Shown: positions 36,833 to 51,258 of the stretch, piece after piece
Layout: each line of letters starts with the position of its first letter
Position numbering within the stretch: the stretch's first letter is position 1
Origin: Chondrosia reniformis
Taxonomy: Eukaryota; Porifera; Demospongiae; Chondrillida; Chondrillidae
DNA length: 64,000 nucleotides
Assembly: GCA_947172415.1 (NCBI GenBank)
Contig: OX359201.1
Span: 3,162,001-3,226,000 of the forward strand
Direction: 5' to 3'
The notes under the pieces: generated by a model
What the model was told of the DNA's origin: nothing
The model's database searches: none
What the model saw: the letters and a program-made list of their open reading frames with translations, nothing else
Translations under genes and position numbers: made by a program

Positions 36833-39800
36833 TCTAGTATATGGAACTAGTATATACAACTAGAACATACAACTAGTAAACACAACTAGTACATACAACT
36901 AATAACTACTACTAGTAAATATAATAAGTACATACAACCATTTCACACGTCTAATACATAAAAGTAGTACATATATCTGCATACAACTAGTACATACAAA
37001 TAGTACAACAAATTAGTACATACAGATAGTTACTTGTACATACAACTAGTATATCTAACTAGTACATACAACTAGATACTAGCCCATACTACTAGTTACT
37101 AGCACATACAACTAGTCCCTACAACTAGTACATACACCTAGTCACTTCAACTACTAAATATAACTGGTATATATATTTAGTACATATAACTACATACATC
37201 TAGTACATACAGTTGGTATATATAAGTAGTAAATACAGATTGTTACTAGTACATTCAAATAGTACATTAAACTACTATATACAAATAGTAAATATAACTA
37301 TGGCATACAACTAGTTAATAGCACATACAACTAGTACACACAACTAGTATATTCAAATAGTACATTCAATTAATACGAACAACTATTACTATAACTAGTA
37401 CAAACAACTAATACATACAACTATTTCATACAACTGGTTACTACTACAGTCATCCGCTATGCACATCTAGTACATACAATGACTTACTAGTACATAAAAC
37501 TAGTACATACAAGTAGTACATACAACTAGTACATACAACTAGTACATACGACTAGTTCATGCGACTAGTCCATACAACTGGTACATAGAACTAATACATA
37601 GAACTTGTACATATAACCCGTACATATAACTAGTAAATACAACTAGTCCATGTAATCAGTAAATACAACTAGTACATACAAGTAGTACATACAACTAGTA
37701 CATATAACTAGCTCATACAACTAGTTACTAGTACATACAACTAGTACATACAACTAGTATATACAACTAGTACATAGATCTATTACCTAGAACTAGTATA
37801 TAAAACTAGTACATACAACTAGTACATACAACAAATATTAACAACTAGTACATAGATCTATCACCTAGAACTAGTATATACATCTAGTACATAGATCTAT
37901 TACCTAGAACTAGTATATACAACTAGTACATACAACTAGTAAATACAGATTGTTTCTAGTACATACAACTAGTACATACAATTAGTAAATACCACTAGTA
38001 CATATAACTAGTACATACAACTAGTACATACAACTAGTACATATAACTAGTACAAATACTAGTTATTAGTACATACAACTAGGACTTCAACTGGTACATA
38101 CAACTAGTAAATATAAATAGTACATACAACAATTACGCACAACTAGAACATACAAGTAGAACGTATACCTGTATACCACTAGTACATACTTCTAGTGCCT
38201 ACAATTAGTACATACAGATAGTTACTAATACATAGAACTAGTACATAGAACTAGTACATAGAACTAGTATGTACAACTAGTACATAATAACTAGTACATA
38301 CAACTAGTACATATAACTATATACAACTAGCCTGCTAGTACATACAACTAAGATATACAGATAGTTTCTTGTACATACAACTAGTACTAACACTAAGGCA
38401 TAGAGCTAGTACATATACCCAGTACATATCACCAGTACATATAACTAGTACATATAACTAATACATCCAACTGGTGTATGCAACCAGTACTTATACATAT
38501 AACTAGTACTTATATATAGTACATAAAACTAGAACATACTACTAGTACATAGAACTAGTTTATACATGCAACTAATATATATAACAAGTACATAAAACTA
38601 TTACATACGATCAGAACATACAACTAGCACAAAAGTAGTACCTAAAATTACTACAAATAATTACAACATGCAACCACTACTTACAATTGAGTAAATACAA
38701 ATAGAACCTCCAACTAGTGAATACAACAAATGCTAGTGCATACAACTAGAACAAGCAACTATTAGTGTGTACTTACAACTAGTACATACAACTGCATTGT
38801 ACATTTAAATAGTACATTCAATGAGTACAAACAACTAGTACATAAAACTAGTACATATGACTAGTACATACAACTAGTCCCTACAACTAGTAACTACAAT
38901 TAGTAAATATAACTAGAATATATATTTAGTACATATAACTACATAAAACTAGTTCATATAACTAGTATATACAAGTAGTAAATACAGTTTGTTACTAGTA
39001 CATTCAACTAGTACATAAAGCTATTATATACAAATAGTACATATAACTACTGCATATAACTAGTTACTACTTCATCCAACTAGTACATACAACTAGAACA
39101 TACAAATAGTGCATTCAATTAGTACGTACAACTATTACTATAACTAGTACATACAACTAGTACATATAACATGTACATACAACTAGTACTTACAAGTAGT
39201 ATATACAACTAGTTACTAGTAAATTCAACTTTTACATACAAGTATAATAAACAATGAGTACATATAACTAGTACATACAACTAGTTACTACTACACACAA
39301 ATAGAACATACAACTACTCCATACAACTAGTACTAACAACTAGTACAATAAGTATTACATAGAACTAGTTCATATAGCCAGTACATATAACTTGTATATA
39401 CAACTAGTACATACAACTAATACATACAACTAGGGCATACAAATAGTACACACAGATGGCTAATAGTACATACAAATAGTACATACAACTAGTACATGCA
39501 ACTAATACATCTAACTAGTACATACAACTAGTACATTCAAGTATTAAATACTTATTGTTACTAATACATACAACTACTTCATACACCTAGTAAATACCAC
39601 TAGTACATATAACTAGTCCATTCAACTAGTTACTAATACATACAACTATTACAACTAGTACATAGAAATAGTGCATAGAAATGGTATATACAACTAGTGT
39701 ATACAACTAGTAAATACCACTAGTACATATAACTAGTCCATTCAACTAGTTAGTAGTACATGCAACTACTATCTACAACTAGGACATGCAACTAACTAGT

Positions 39801-40730
39801 ACATACAACTAGTACATAAAACTAGTATATCTAACTAGTACATACAACTAGTACATAAAACTAGTATATCTAACTAGTACATACAACTAGGTACTAGTAC
39901 ACACAACTAGTACATACAACAACTAGCTCTTACAACTAGTACATATAACTAGTACATTCAATTAATACATACAACTAGTTACTAGTACATACAACTAGTA
40001 CATACAACTAGTAACTACAACTAGTAAATATAAGTAGTACATAGAACTGGTACATATAACTAGTATATATAACTTGCTCTTACAACTTGTACATACAATT
40101 AGTACATACAAGTATTAAATACAGATTGTTACTAGTAGTACATACAGCTAGTATATCTAACTATTATATACAACTAGTTACTAGTTCATATAACTAGTAC
40201 ATACGACTAGTTCCTACAACTAGTACACACAACGAGTACGTACAACTAACAACATACAACTGGTTACTAGTATATACATACAACTACTAAATGCAACTAG
40301 TGCATACAACTAGTTCTATAAGTAGTATTTAGAACTAGTACATATAACCAGTACTAATACCTTGCAAAGACAACTTGTACATACAAATAGTACATACAAT
40401 CAGTAAATACAGATTGTTACTAGTAGTACATACAACTAGAGAATACAGCTAGTACATAGAACTAGTACACATACAACTAGGACATAAAATTAGTACATAA
40501 AACTAGTACATATACTTAGTACATACAACAATTACACACAACTACTACATACAACTAGTATATTCAACTAGTAAATTCAGATTGTTACTAATACATACAA
40601 TTAATACATACAACTAGTACATACAGCTAGTACATACAATTAGTGCATATAACTAGCACATACAACTACTAACTAGAACATATATACAACTAGTACATAC
40701 AACTAGTACATAAACCTAGTACACAGATCT

Positions 40731-40851
40731 AGAATGGAATCTTCTAAATGCGCCGAACTTATCTTTGTAAAGGTTTATCTTGCGACTTTGGGAGTGTCTA
40801 GAAACAAAGTTTAGTGGACTCTTCTTTCTGCCAATGAATCTTTACAAAGAT
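40731..40851. mobile_element. 121-bp insert with inner inverted repeat, copy 3
   Basis: Same sequence and position in the higher-order unit as 25361-25481; it looked identical by eye. Confidence 0.7.
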
Positions 40852-42762
40852 ACATAGATCTAGTAAATATAACTACTACATATATCTATACGTTAGTACA
40901 TAAATCTAGTACAAACAACTTGTACATACGACAAGTAACTACAATTAGTGTATGTAACTAGTACATACAGAAATTCACACCACTAGTATATACAAGTAGT
41001 ACATACAATCAGTAACTATACTTAGTAAATGTAACTAGTACATAGCAGTGGTACACATACCTACATAAAACTAGATCAAACAAATACCACTTACGACTAG
41101 TACATACAACTAGTACATGGAGCTAGTACATAAAATTAGTATAAACAACTAGTACATTCAACTATGCCATGTAATTACCTACAGGTACATACATCTAGTA
41201 CATACAATTAGTATATACAATTAGTACATATGACTAGTACATACAACAATTATATATTCACAATTAGCACATACAACTAGTACATATAACTACAAACAAC
41301 TAGTTAATACAACTAGTACATGCAAGTACTTACTAGTACGTACAACTAATACATAAATTTAGTACATTCAACTAGTACATATAAGTAGTACATACAACTA
41401 GTACATATAACTAGTACATGTCCACCACTAAATACAGATTGATACTAGAATATACAATTAGTACGTACAATAATACAAAGAGTTAGTAAATACAGATTGT
41501 TACTAGTACTTTCATCTAGTACATACAATTAGTACATACACCTAGTACATACAACTAGTACATACAACTAGTACATATAACTAGTACATGCAATTACTTA
41601 CTAGTACATACAACTAGTACATAGAACTAATACTTATAACTAGTCCATACAACAATTACACACAACTAGTACATACAACTAGTAAATATAACTGCTTACA
41701 ACTAATATATACAACTAATAAATACAGATAGTTACTAGTACATACATTTAGTTTATACAATTACTTCATACAACTAGTACGTATAACTAACACATGCAAC
41801 TAGAAAATACAGATTGTTACTAGTACATACAATTAGTGCATACAACTAGTAACTACAACTAGTAAATATAATTAGTACATACACAAATTTCGCACAACTA
41901 GTACAAACAAGTAGTACATAAAACTACATAAAACTAGTTCAAACAACCAGTACATATAACTAGTAAACACAACTAGTACATACAGCTAGTACATATAACT
42001 AGTACATATAACTAGTACATACAACTACTAAATAAAACTTATAAAGAACTAGTACTTTCAACTAGTACATAAAACAAGTAAACAGAACTAGTCCATAGAA
42101 CTAGTTCATTTATCTAGTTACTAGCACTTACAACTAGTACATACAACTAGTACATACAACTAGTACATACAACTAGTAACTACAACTAGTATATATAACT
42201 TGTACATACACAAATTTCGCACAACTAGTGCCCACATGTAGTACATATAACTACATACAGCTAGTTCAAACAACTAGTACATACAACAAGTAACTAGTAC
42301 GTACACAAATTTCGCACAACTAGTACAAACAAGTAGTACATAAAACTACATAAAACTAGTTCAAACAACTAGTACATACAACTAGTAAATACAACTAGTA
42401 TATACCGCTAGTACATATAACTTATACATATAACTAGTACATACGACTACTAACTAGAACTTATAAAGAACTAGTACTTTCAACTAGTACATAAAACAAG
42501 TACACAGAACTAGTACATAGAACTAGTGCAATTATCTAGTTACTAGCACGTACAACTAGTACATACAACTACTACATACAACTAGTACATACAACTAGTA
42601 ACTACAACTAGTATATATAACTAGTACATAAACAATTACACACAACTAGTGCACACATGTAGTACATATAACTACATACAGCTAGTTCAAACAACTAGTA
42701 CATAGAACTAGTAAATACAAGTAGTACATACACCTAGTACATAAAACTAGTAAATATAACTA

Positions 42763-44029
42763 CGCTAGTGGAACATGTCCATACTTCCGGAAAGTTTCGA
42801 TAAAAGTCGCTAACTAACACTCTTTTTTAATTTATTCTATTTTACTTTAGAAACATCGTATCACTAAACAAGTTATATAGAATTGAAGCGCTATTCTTTC
42901 TTAATATCTTGGCTACAAGAGCGTCACGATTGCAGTCTTAAAGGAGAACGTAAGCGGCCGTAAGTGATAGGTGCCAAATCCCCAAAAATGTTTTATTAGA
43001 TAGTGGAAAATACGAATATAGAATAAATGGTGACACCAATCTATGAAGGATAATGATATCTAACGATGGTATGTATATTCCTTTTAAATTCCCTTTAGTT
43101 TTTGAATTATAATTGAAAACGTATTTTCGTACCTTTATCAGGCGCCTCTAGTACTTAATATCTCAGTTAAACAAGGGAATATTCCAGGAGTATACATACA
43201 ACTTTTAGGCTGTTACTTACTGAAGAGATTGATGTCAAAAAATGGTTAGATATACAATTCTCCACTGTCTAATAATCGGTTCGTTTTCCATTTGTCTCTT
43301 CTCCTTCAAGTAATGGTATTGTCACGTGATTGTCAGCCAAAATTAGTAGTATAGTTGAGCCATCATAAAATGACGTCTTATGACGTTTAACAAGCACCCA
43401 AATATTTGGTACAAACATTAGACTTCCGAAGTTGATATGTCAAGTAAGGCTTCTCGGTAGCGATACAGTTTCTTTGATCGGAGTTTTTTGTTGTTGTAAG
43501 AGGTAAGTGGAAACCGTAAGCATAATGCATGTCTACTAATATCTACGTAATTATCAATGGCGAAAATGTATGAGCAATTAATGAAGTATAATCAAAAGAA
43601 AATAGAACGTTTCGGTCACGTAAGCCTCAATTCCTCAGCTATTATAATACGGCTTATGTGACAGAAATGTTCTATTCTTTTTTGATTATTAACGTAGTAT
43701 AATCAAAAGAAAAACGTTCTATTCTTCCTTTGATTATTAACGTAGTATAATCAAAAGAAAAATAGAATGTTTCGGTCACGTAGGCCTTTTTTGGCCTTCC
43801 TCCGTCGTTGGCCTTCCTCCACTATACTATATAATTTGCTCATAAGTTTTCACAATTGATAATTTAACATGGTAACGACTAGTGATGGCTCGTGACGTTT
43901 CAGTGGCTGGTGCTTCGGTTCACGCACAGGTCACATGCTAGAGACACTTCCGCCTGGAATGTGACACCTCTGAAAGCACTAATAAGACGATTTACAAAAT
44001 GGGAAATTTGTGGACATGTTACACATGCG
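42763..44029. mobile_element. 1.27-kb TIR element, copy 3
   Basis: Same block in the third higher-order unit, again with flanking TA. Occasional substitutions are visible, such as 'cacgtgattgtcagcc' near 43325 in place of 'cacgtgatagtcagcc'. Confidence 0.75.
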
Positions 44030-44420
44030 TAGTACATACAATTACTTACTAGTACACACAACTAGTTCATACAACTACTTACTAGTACATACAACTAGTA
44101 CATAAAATTATTTCATACAACTAGTACATATAACTAGTACATATAACAATTACACACAACTAGTACATAAAATTAGTACATATAACTACATACAACTAGT
44201 ACATACTAGTACATACAATTAGTAAATACATATTGTTACTATTACTTACACCTATTCCATCCAACTAGTACATACATCTAGTCCAAATAACTAGTACATA
44301 CAACTAGTACATACAACTATAACATACAACTAGTGCATAGAACTAGTATATACAGCTAGTACATAAAATTAGTATATATAACTACTAAATACAACTACTT
44401 ACTAGTACATACAACTAGTA

Positions 44421-44700
44421 CTTGGCGAAACCTAACACTAAACTTTTGTATGGCTTCCTAGTTTCCACTCCTTAATTCAACCTATCTCCCAGCCTACAAG
44501 AATCTCTGAATCTTCCAATTCTTTCATTGACCTCTTCCTTACCACGCCCGATGTCCCAATATCCAAATCAATGGTACTTGACTGTGTTATCTCCAATCAT
44601 CTTCCTATCCTTCTAGATCTTGCCCTTTCTGTCACTAAACCTGCTCGATGTTCAATCATTTAAGCATTTCTCTGAAGCTGATTTTGTGGATGATCTCTGG
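44421..44700 (+). pseudogene. LINE APE endonuclease fragment, copy 3
   Basis: Same fragment in the third higher-order unit. It shares 'accacgcccg' and 'ccaaatcaatgg' with copy 2 but not copy 1, so units 2 and 3 are closer relatives at this point. Confidence 0.65.
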
Positions 44701-47700
44701 TCTAGTATATGGAACTAGTATATACAACTAGAACATACAACTAGTAAATACAACTAGTACATACAACTAATAACTACTACTAGTAAATATAATAAGTACA
44801 TACAACCATTTCACACGTCTAATACATAAAAGTAGTACATATATCTGCATACAACTAGTACATACAAATAGTACAACAAATTAGTACATACAGATAGTTA
44901 CTAGTACATACAACTAGAATATCTAACTAGTACATACAACTAGATACTAGCCCATACTACTAGTTACTAGCACATACAACTAGTACACACAACTAGTATA
45001 TACAAATAGTACATTCAATTAATACGAACAACTATTACTATAACTAGTACAAAGAACTAATACATACAACTATTTCATACAACTGGTTACTACTACAGTC
45101 ATCCGCTATGCACATCTAGTACATACAATGACTTATTAGTACATACAACTAGTACATGCAAGTAGTACATACAACTAGTACATACAACTAGTACATACGA
45201 CTAGTTCATGCGACTAGTCCATACAACTGGTACATAGAACTAATACATAGAACTTGTACATATAACCCGTACATATAACTAGTAAATACAACTAGTCCAT
45301 GTAACCAGTAAATACAACTAGTACATACAAGTAGTACATACAACTAGTACATATAACTAGCTCATACAACTAGTTACTAGTACATACAACTAGTACATAC
45401 AACTAGTATATACAACTAGTACATACAACTAGTAAATACAGATTGTTTCTAGTATATACAACTAGTACATACAATTAGTAAATACCACTAGTACATATAA
45501 CTAGTACATACAACTAGTACATACAACTAGTACTAACACTAAGGCATAGAGCTAGTACATATACCCAGTACATATGACCAGTACATATAACTAGTACATA
45601 TAACTAATACATCCAACTGGTGTATGCAATCAGTACTTATACATATAACTAGTACTTATATATAGTACATAAAACTAGAACATACTACTAGTACATAGAA
45701 CTAGTTTATACATGCAACTAATATATATAACAAGTACATAAAACTATTACATACGATCAGAACATTCAACTAGCACAAAAAATAGTACCTAAAATTACTA
45801 CAAATAATTACAACATGCAACCACTACTTACAATTGAGTAAATACAAATAGAACCTCCAACTAGTAAATACAACAAATGCTAGTGCATACAACTAGAACA
45901 AGCAACTATTAGTGTGTACTTACAACTAGTACATACAACTGCATTGTACATTTAAATAGTACATTCAATGAGTACAAACAACTAGTACATACAACTAGTA
46001 CATACGACTAGTACATACAACTAGTAAATACAACTAGAACTACAACTAGTCCATAGACCTAGTACATATAACGAGTACATATAACTAGTACATACAATTA
46101 TTATATTTAACCAATACATATACATATAACTAGTTCATATAAATAGTACATAAACTAGAACAACTACCAGTACATACAACTAGTACATACAACTAGTCCT
46201 ACAACTAGGACATAAAACTAGTACATACAACTAGGACATACAGATAGTTACTAATAAAAGCAACTAGTACATACAATTGTTACAACTAATAACTACAACT
46301 AGTACAAATAACTAGTACAAATAACTAGAACACACAACTATTACACACAATTAGTACATACAATTAGTACATATAATTAGTACCTAAAAGTTAGTATATA
46401 CAACTAGTACAAATAAGTATACATAGAACAATTGCACACAACTAGTACATACAAGTAGTACATACAAGTAGTACATACAACTAGTATATACAACTAGTAA
46501 CTACAACTGGTAAATACAACTAGTACATACAACTAGGACATACAAGTATTAAATGCAGAGTGTTACTAGTACATACAACTAGTTTGTACAACTAGTACAT
46601 ACAACTACTACATATAACTAGTACATTCAACTAGTTACTAGTACATACAACTAGTACATGCAACTAGAAGATATAACTAGTACATAGGACTAATATATAC
46701 AACTAGTATATACAACTAGTATATCTAACTAGTACATCCAACAAGTACATACAACTAGTCCCTACAACTAGTAACTACAATTAGTAAATATAACTAGAAT
46801 ATATATTTAGTACATATAACTACATAAAACTAGTTCATACAACTAGTATATACAAGTAGTAAATACAGTTTGTTACTAGTACATTCAACTAGTACATAAA
46901 GCTATTATATACAAATAGTACATATAACTACTGCATATAACTAGTTACTACTACATCCAACTAGTACATACAACTAGAATATACAAATAGTGCATTCAAT
47001 TAGTACGTACAACTATTACTATAACTAGTACATACAACTAGTACATATAACATGTACATACAACTAGTACTTACAAGTAGTATATACAACTAGTTACTAG
47101 TAAATTCAACTTTTACATACAAGTATAATAAACAATTAGTACATACAACTAGTACATACAGCTAGTACATACAATGAGTACATATAACTAGTACATACAA
47201 CTAGTTACTACTACACACAAATAGAACATACAACTACTCCATACAACTAGTACTAACAACTAGTACAATAAGTATTACATAGAACTAGTTCATATAGCCA
47301 GTACATATAACTTGTATATACAACTAGTACATACAACTAATACATACAACTAGGGCATACAAATAGTACACACAGATGGCTAATAGTACATACAAATAGT
47401 ACATACAACTAGTACATGCAACTAATACATCTAACTAGTACATACAACTAGTACATTCAAGTATTAAATACTTATTGTTACTAATACATACAACTACTTC
47501 ATACACCTAGTAAATACCACTAGTACATATAACTAGTCCATTCAACTAGTTACTAATACATACAACTATTACAACTAGTACATAGAAATAGTGCATAGAA
47601 ATGGTATATACAACTAGTGTATACAACTAGTAAATACCACTAGTACATATAACTAGTCCATTCAACTAGTTAGTAGTACATGCAACTACTATCTACAACT

Positions 47701-48262
47701 AGGACATGCAACTAACTAGTACATACAACTAGTACATGAAACTAGTATATCTAACTAGTACATACAACTAGGTACTATTATAAACAACTAGTAGATACAA
47801 CTAGTATATCTAACTAGTACATACAGCTAGGTACTAGTACATACAACTAGTACATACAACAACTAGCTCTTACAACTAGTACATATAACTAGTACATACA
47901 ATTAATACATACAACTAGTTACTAGTACATACAACTAGTACATACAACTAGTAACTACAACTAGTAAATATAAGTAGTACATAGAACTGGTACATATAAC
48001 TAGTATATATAACTTACTCTTACAACTTGTACATACAATTAGTACATACAAGTATTAAATACAGATTGTTACTAGTAGTACATACAGCTAGTATATCTAA
48101 CTATTATATACAACTAGTTACTAGTTCATACAACTAGTACATACGACTAGTTCCTACAACTAGTACACACAACGAGTACGTACAACTAACAACATACAAC
48201 TGGTTACTAGTATATACATACAACTACTAAATGCAACTAGTGCATACAACTAGTTCTATAAG
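44701..48262 (+). repeat. Higher-order repeat of array B, partial unit 4
   Basis: It starts like units 2 and 3 directly after the LINE fragment. It follows the same marker order for 3.56 kb with internal losses, including the 'gatctattacctagaac' cluster and sections near 44960 and 45520. It stops at 48262 inside the word 'tagttctataagtagtattt' (complete at about 24950 and 40310), where the array switches to the opposite strand. It therefore lacks the 121-bp insert, the 1.27-kb element and the LINE fragment. Confidence 0.85.
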
Positions 48263-50567
48263 TTACTAGTTGTATATACTAGTTGTACGTTCTAGTACTA
48301 GTTATGTTTATTAGTTGGAAGTACTAGTTGTAGGTACTTGTTTTATGTACTAGTTGAACGTTCTAGTCATAAATATGTTTATTAGTTGGAAATACTAGTT
48401 GTACATACTAATAGAAGTTATATTTACCAGTTGTAGGAACTAGTTTTATGTTCTAGCTGTATGTACTAGTTGTATGTACTACTTGCATGAACTAGTTGTA
48501 GGTACTAGTTGTATGTACTAGGTGTATTTACTAGTTGTATGTATTCGCTACAAGTTGAAAGTACTATATAGATTTTTGTATGTACTAGTTGTAGTTATAT
48601 TTGCTTGTTGTAGGTGCAAGTTTTATATATTAGTTGTATATACAAGTTTTATGTTCTAGTTTTATTTATTAGTTGTATGTACTGGTTTATTAATTAGTTG
48701 TAGATACTATTGTATGTATTAGGTATATGCACTAGTTGTATGTACTCGTTACTAATTGTATGTACTAAGCTTATGTACTAGTTGTATGTATTCGTTACTA
48801 GTTGTATGTACTAGTTGCACATACTAGTACTAGTTATCTTTTCTAGTAGTAGGAACAACTTGTATGTATTAGTTTTATGTGAATGTTCTAGTTATATGTT
48901 CTAGTAATATGTACAAGTTGTATCTGCTAGTTTTATGTACTAGTTGTAAGTACTAGTACTAGTTACGTTTATTAGTTGAAAGTACTAGTTGTATGTACTT
49001 TTTGTATGTACTAGTTGTACATTCTAGTACTAGTTCATTTTATTAATTGGAAGTACTAATTGTATGTAATTGTTGTTTTTACTAGATGTAGGAACTAGTT
49101 ACTAGCTTTATTTACTAGTTGTATGTACTAATACAAGATATATTTACCAGTTGTAGGAAGTAGTTTTATGTTCTAGCTGTATGTACTAGTTGTATGTACT
49201 ACTTGGATGAACTAGTTGTAGGTACTAGTTGTATGTGCTAGGTGTAGTTACTAGTTGTATGTATTCGCTACTAATTGTATGTACTAGTTTTTTGTGTGTA
49301 CTAGTAGTAGTTATATTTACTTGTTGTAGGTACAAGTTTTACATATTGATTGTATATACTAGTTTTATGTTCTAGTTTTATGTTCTAGTTTTATGTATTA
49401 GTTGTATGTATTGGTTTATTAATTAGTTGTAGGTACTAGTTGTATGTATTAGGTATATGCACTAGTTGTATGTACTCATTACTAGTTGTATGTACTAATT
49501 GCATGTACTTGTATGTATTAGTTGTATATTCTAGTTGTTGGACCTAGTTACTAGTTCGTTGTACTAGTTGTATGTACTTGTTTTATGTACTAGTTCTATG
49601 TAATAGAACTAGTTATATTTACTAGTTGTATGTGCTAGTTTTATGTACTAGTAGTATGTACTACTTGTAGTGCTAGTTGTATGAACTAGTTGTATGTACT
49701 AGTTGTTTGTAATAGTTGTATGTACCAGATGTATATACTAGTTGTATGTACTAGTTGCATGAAAAATCGAAGATACCATTTTCCTGCATGCTATATGCCT
49801 ATTCTGTAAAAAGAGCCTATAGGGGAACTAAACGTAAAGAGAGCTTTAGATGAAGATACATGTACTAGTTGTGCTTATTAGTTGTATGTACTATTCATGC
49901 GTACAAGTTATATGTGTACGTTCCAGTTATCCTTACTAGTTCTATGCACAAGTTTTATGTAAGAGTTGTATGTATTAGTTGTACAAGTAAATGTACTAGT
50001 TACATGTAAAAGTTGAATGTACTAGTTGTATGTACTAGTTGTTTTTACTAGTTGTATGTACTAGTTGTATTTACTAGTTGTTTGTACCAGTAGGATGTAC
50101 TAGTTGTATGCATTAGTTTTATGTACTATTTATGTGTACAAGTTATATGTGTATGTTCTAGTTATCCTTCCTAGTTCTATGTACAAGTTGTATGTACGAC
50201 TTCTATGTACTAGTTGTATGAACTTATATATGTACTAGTTGTATGTACTAGTATTATGTACTAGTTATAAATACCAGTTGTATGTACTAGTTGAATGCAC
50301 TAGTTGTAAGTAATAGTTATATGTACTAGTGGTATGTACTAGTTATATGTACTAGTTGCATGTGCTAGTTGCATTTACTAGTTAAATGTACTAGCTATAC
50401 GTACTAGTAATATGTACTAATTGCATGTACTAGATATATGTACTAGCTGTATGCACTAGTTATTAGTACTAGTTGTATGTACTAGTTTTATGTACTGGTT
50501 GTATGTACTGGTTGTAATCTTTAGTGATAGGTATATATTAGTGATATGTAGTAGTTGTATGTACAAT
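48263..50567 (-). repeat. 13-bp satellite array B in reverse orientation
   Basis: At 48263 the array switches to the reverse complement (units read 'tactagttgtatg' on the plus strand) and continues for 2.3 kb to the edge of the Helitron block. The junction is abrupt: 'ttctataag' then 'ttactagttgtatatactag'. No higher-order repeat was recognised here, apart from two similar segments near 48405-48560 and 49130-49290, about 720 bp apart. One non-satellite island lies at 49761-49858. Confidence 0.92.
49761..49858. other. Small unidentified insert in reversed array B
   Basis: About 98 bp of non-satellite sequence from 'gaaaaatcgaagatacc' to 'gctttagatgaagata'. It has no open frame of note, no inverted ends and no match elsewhere in the window that I could find. 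Confidence 0.4.
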
Positions 50568-50690
50568 TTAGGGGCTGCTGCAGGCAGCCCCTTATATTGT
50601 TTTTATTTGTCGATTATGTTGCACGGCTTCATGTTAGAAGTTCATGTTCATGAAAGATAAATATATATATATATATATTGTTTAAATACA
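50568..50690 (-). mobile_element. Helitron-type 3' end: GC hairpin followed by CTAA
   Basis: On the minus strand the block ends with GGGGCTGC-CTGCA-GCAGCCCC (an 8-bp stem, 50571-50591) and then CTAA at 50571-50568. Helitrons end in CTRR just after a short GC-rich hairpin, and CTAA fits. The neighbouring ATTG does not give the usual T after the end. Just upstream, 'taacatgaagcc' and 'aaaacaatata' are shared with the right end of the block (63480-63576) in inverted orientation. The Helitron coding frame lies upstream on the same strand, so this is probably its 3' end. Confidence 0.6.
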
Positions 50691-50980
50691 ATCAAGTACT
50701 ACACAGTGCAAGTTACAAATTTATACACGGATGCAAGTGACTCCCAAGATAATCACACTGAGGTATATAATATAGTACGGATGCAAATGACTCCCAAAAT
50801 AATCACAATCAGGTATATTAAACGCTACAAGACTTTAGCCCCACTGAAAAACTGCTGCATACAGAGTTTTAGTCTCTACAGATCATATAAGGTTAAACGC
50901 ATGGCCTTCCAATTACCTTTTCACACCTTAGTATAGACTGAAGATGATGCATCTGCATGCCATTATCAGCAAAAATTCCA

Positions 50981-51258
50981 GTCTCAGGCAGGGGGTCTCA
51001 GCCAATAATCACCGCAGATTTGACTTGCCTTGAGTGTGAGCTAGGAGTACCGTTGCTTGCTTGCATGCATTCACATAAACAACAGGGTGAGAGACAATTT
51101 GGTAACTTGCACACAAGGGACATTGTTCATGAAATAAATTAAAGGCCCCAGCCATTATGTCCGATAATAATCACCGCAGATTTGACTTGCCTTGAGTGTG
51201 ACTCAAGGCAAGTCAAATCTGCGGTGATTATTGGCTGAGACCCCCTGCCTGAGACTGG
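50981..51258. repeat. Nested inverted repeat with perfect 32-bp palindrome
   Basis: 51166-51197 and 51201-51232 are exact reverse complements separated by GTG, a 32-bp stem with a 3-base loop. The right arm extends further: 51201-51258 is the reverse complement of about 50981-51037, which reads 'cagtctcaggcagggggtct' and onwards. The word 'aatcaccgcagatttgactt' thus occurs three times, twice forward and once reversed. It lies in the 3' non-coding part of the Helitron. A stem this perfect suggests recent formation, for instance by template switching. Confidence 0.9.

Larger units (their letters stand above)
36833..44700 (+). repeat. Higher-order repeat of array B, unit 3
   Basis: About 7.87 kb with the same marker order. 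It retains the segment deleted from unit 2 (present here at about 40860-41640). It lacks the 'ctagtcctacaactaggac' section: near 38840-38890 it jumps directly to 'ctagtccctacaactagtaac'. The three passengers are present at 40731, 42763 and 44421. Each unit has its own deletions, as expected from unequal exchange between long repeats. Confidence 0.88.

Noticed and set aside
8116-50567. CRISPR-like array of short repeats
   Set aside because: The units are contiguous with no unique spacers, they are degenerate, and the context is an animal genome. This is satellite DNA.
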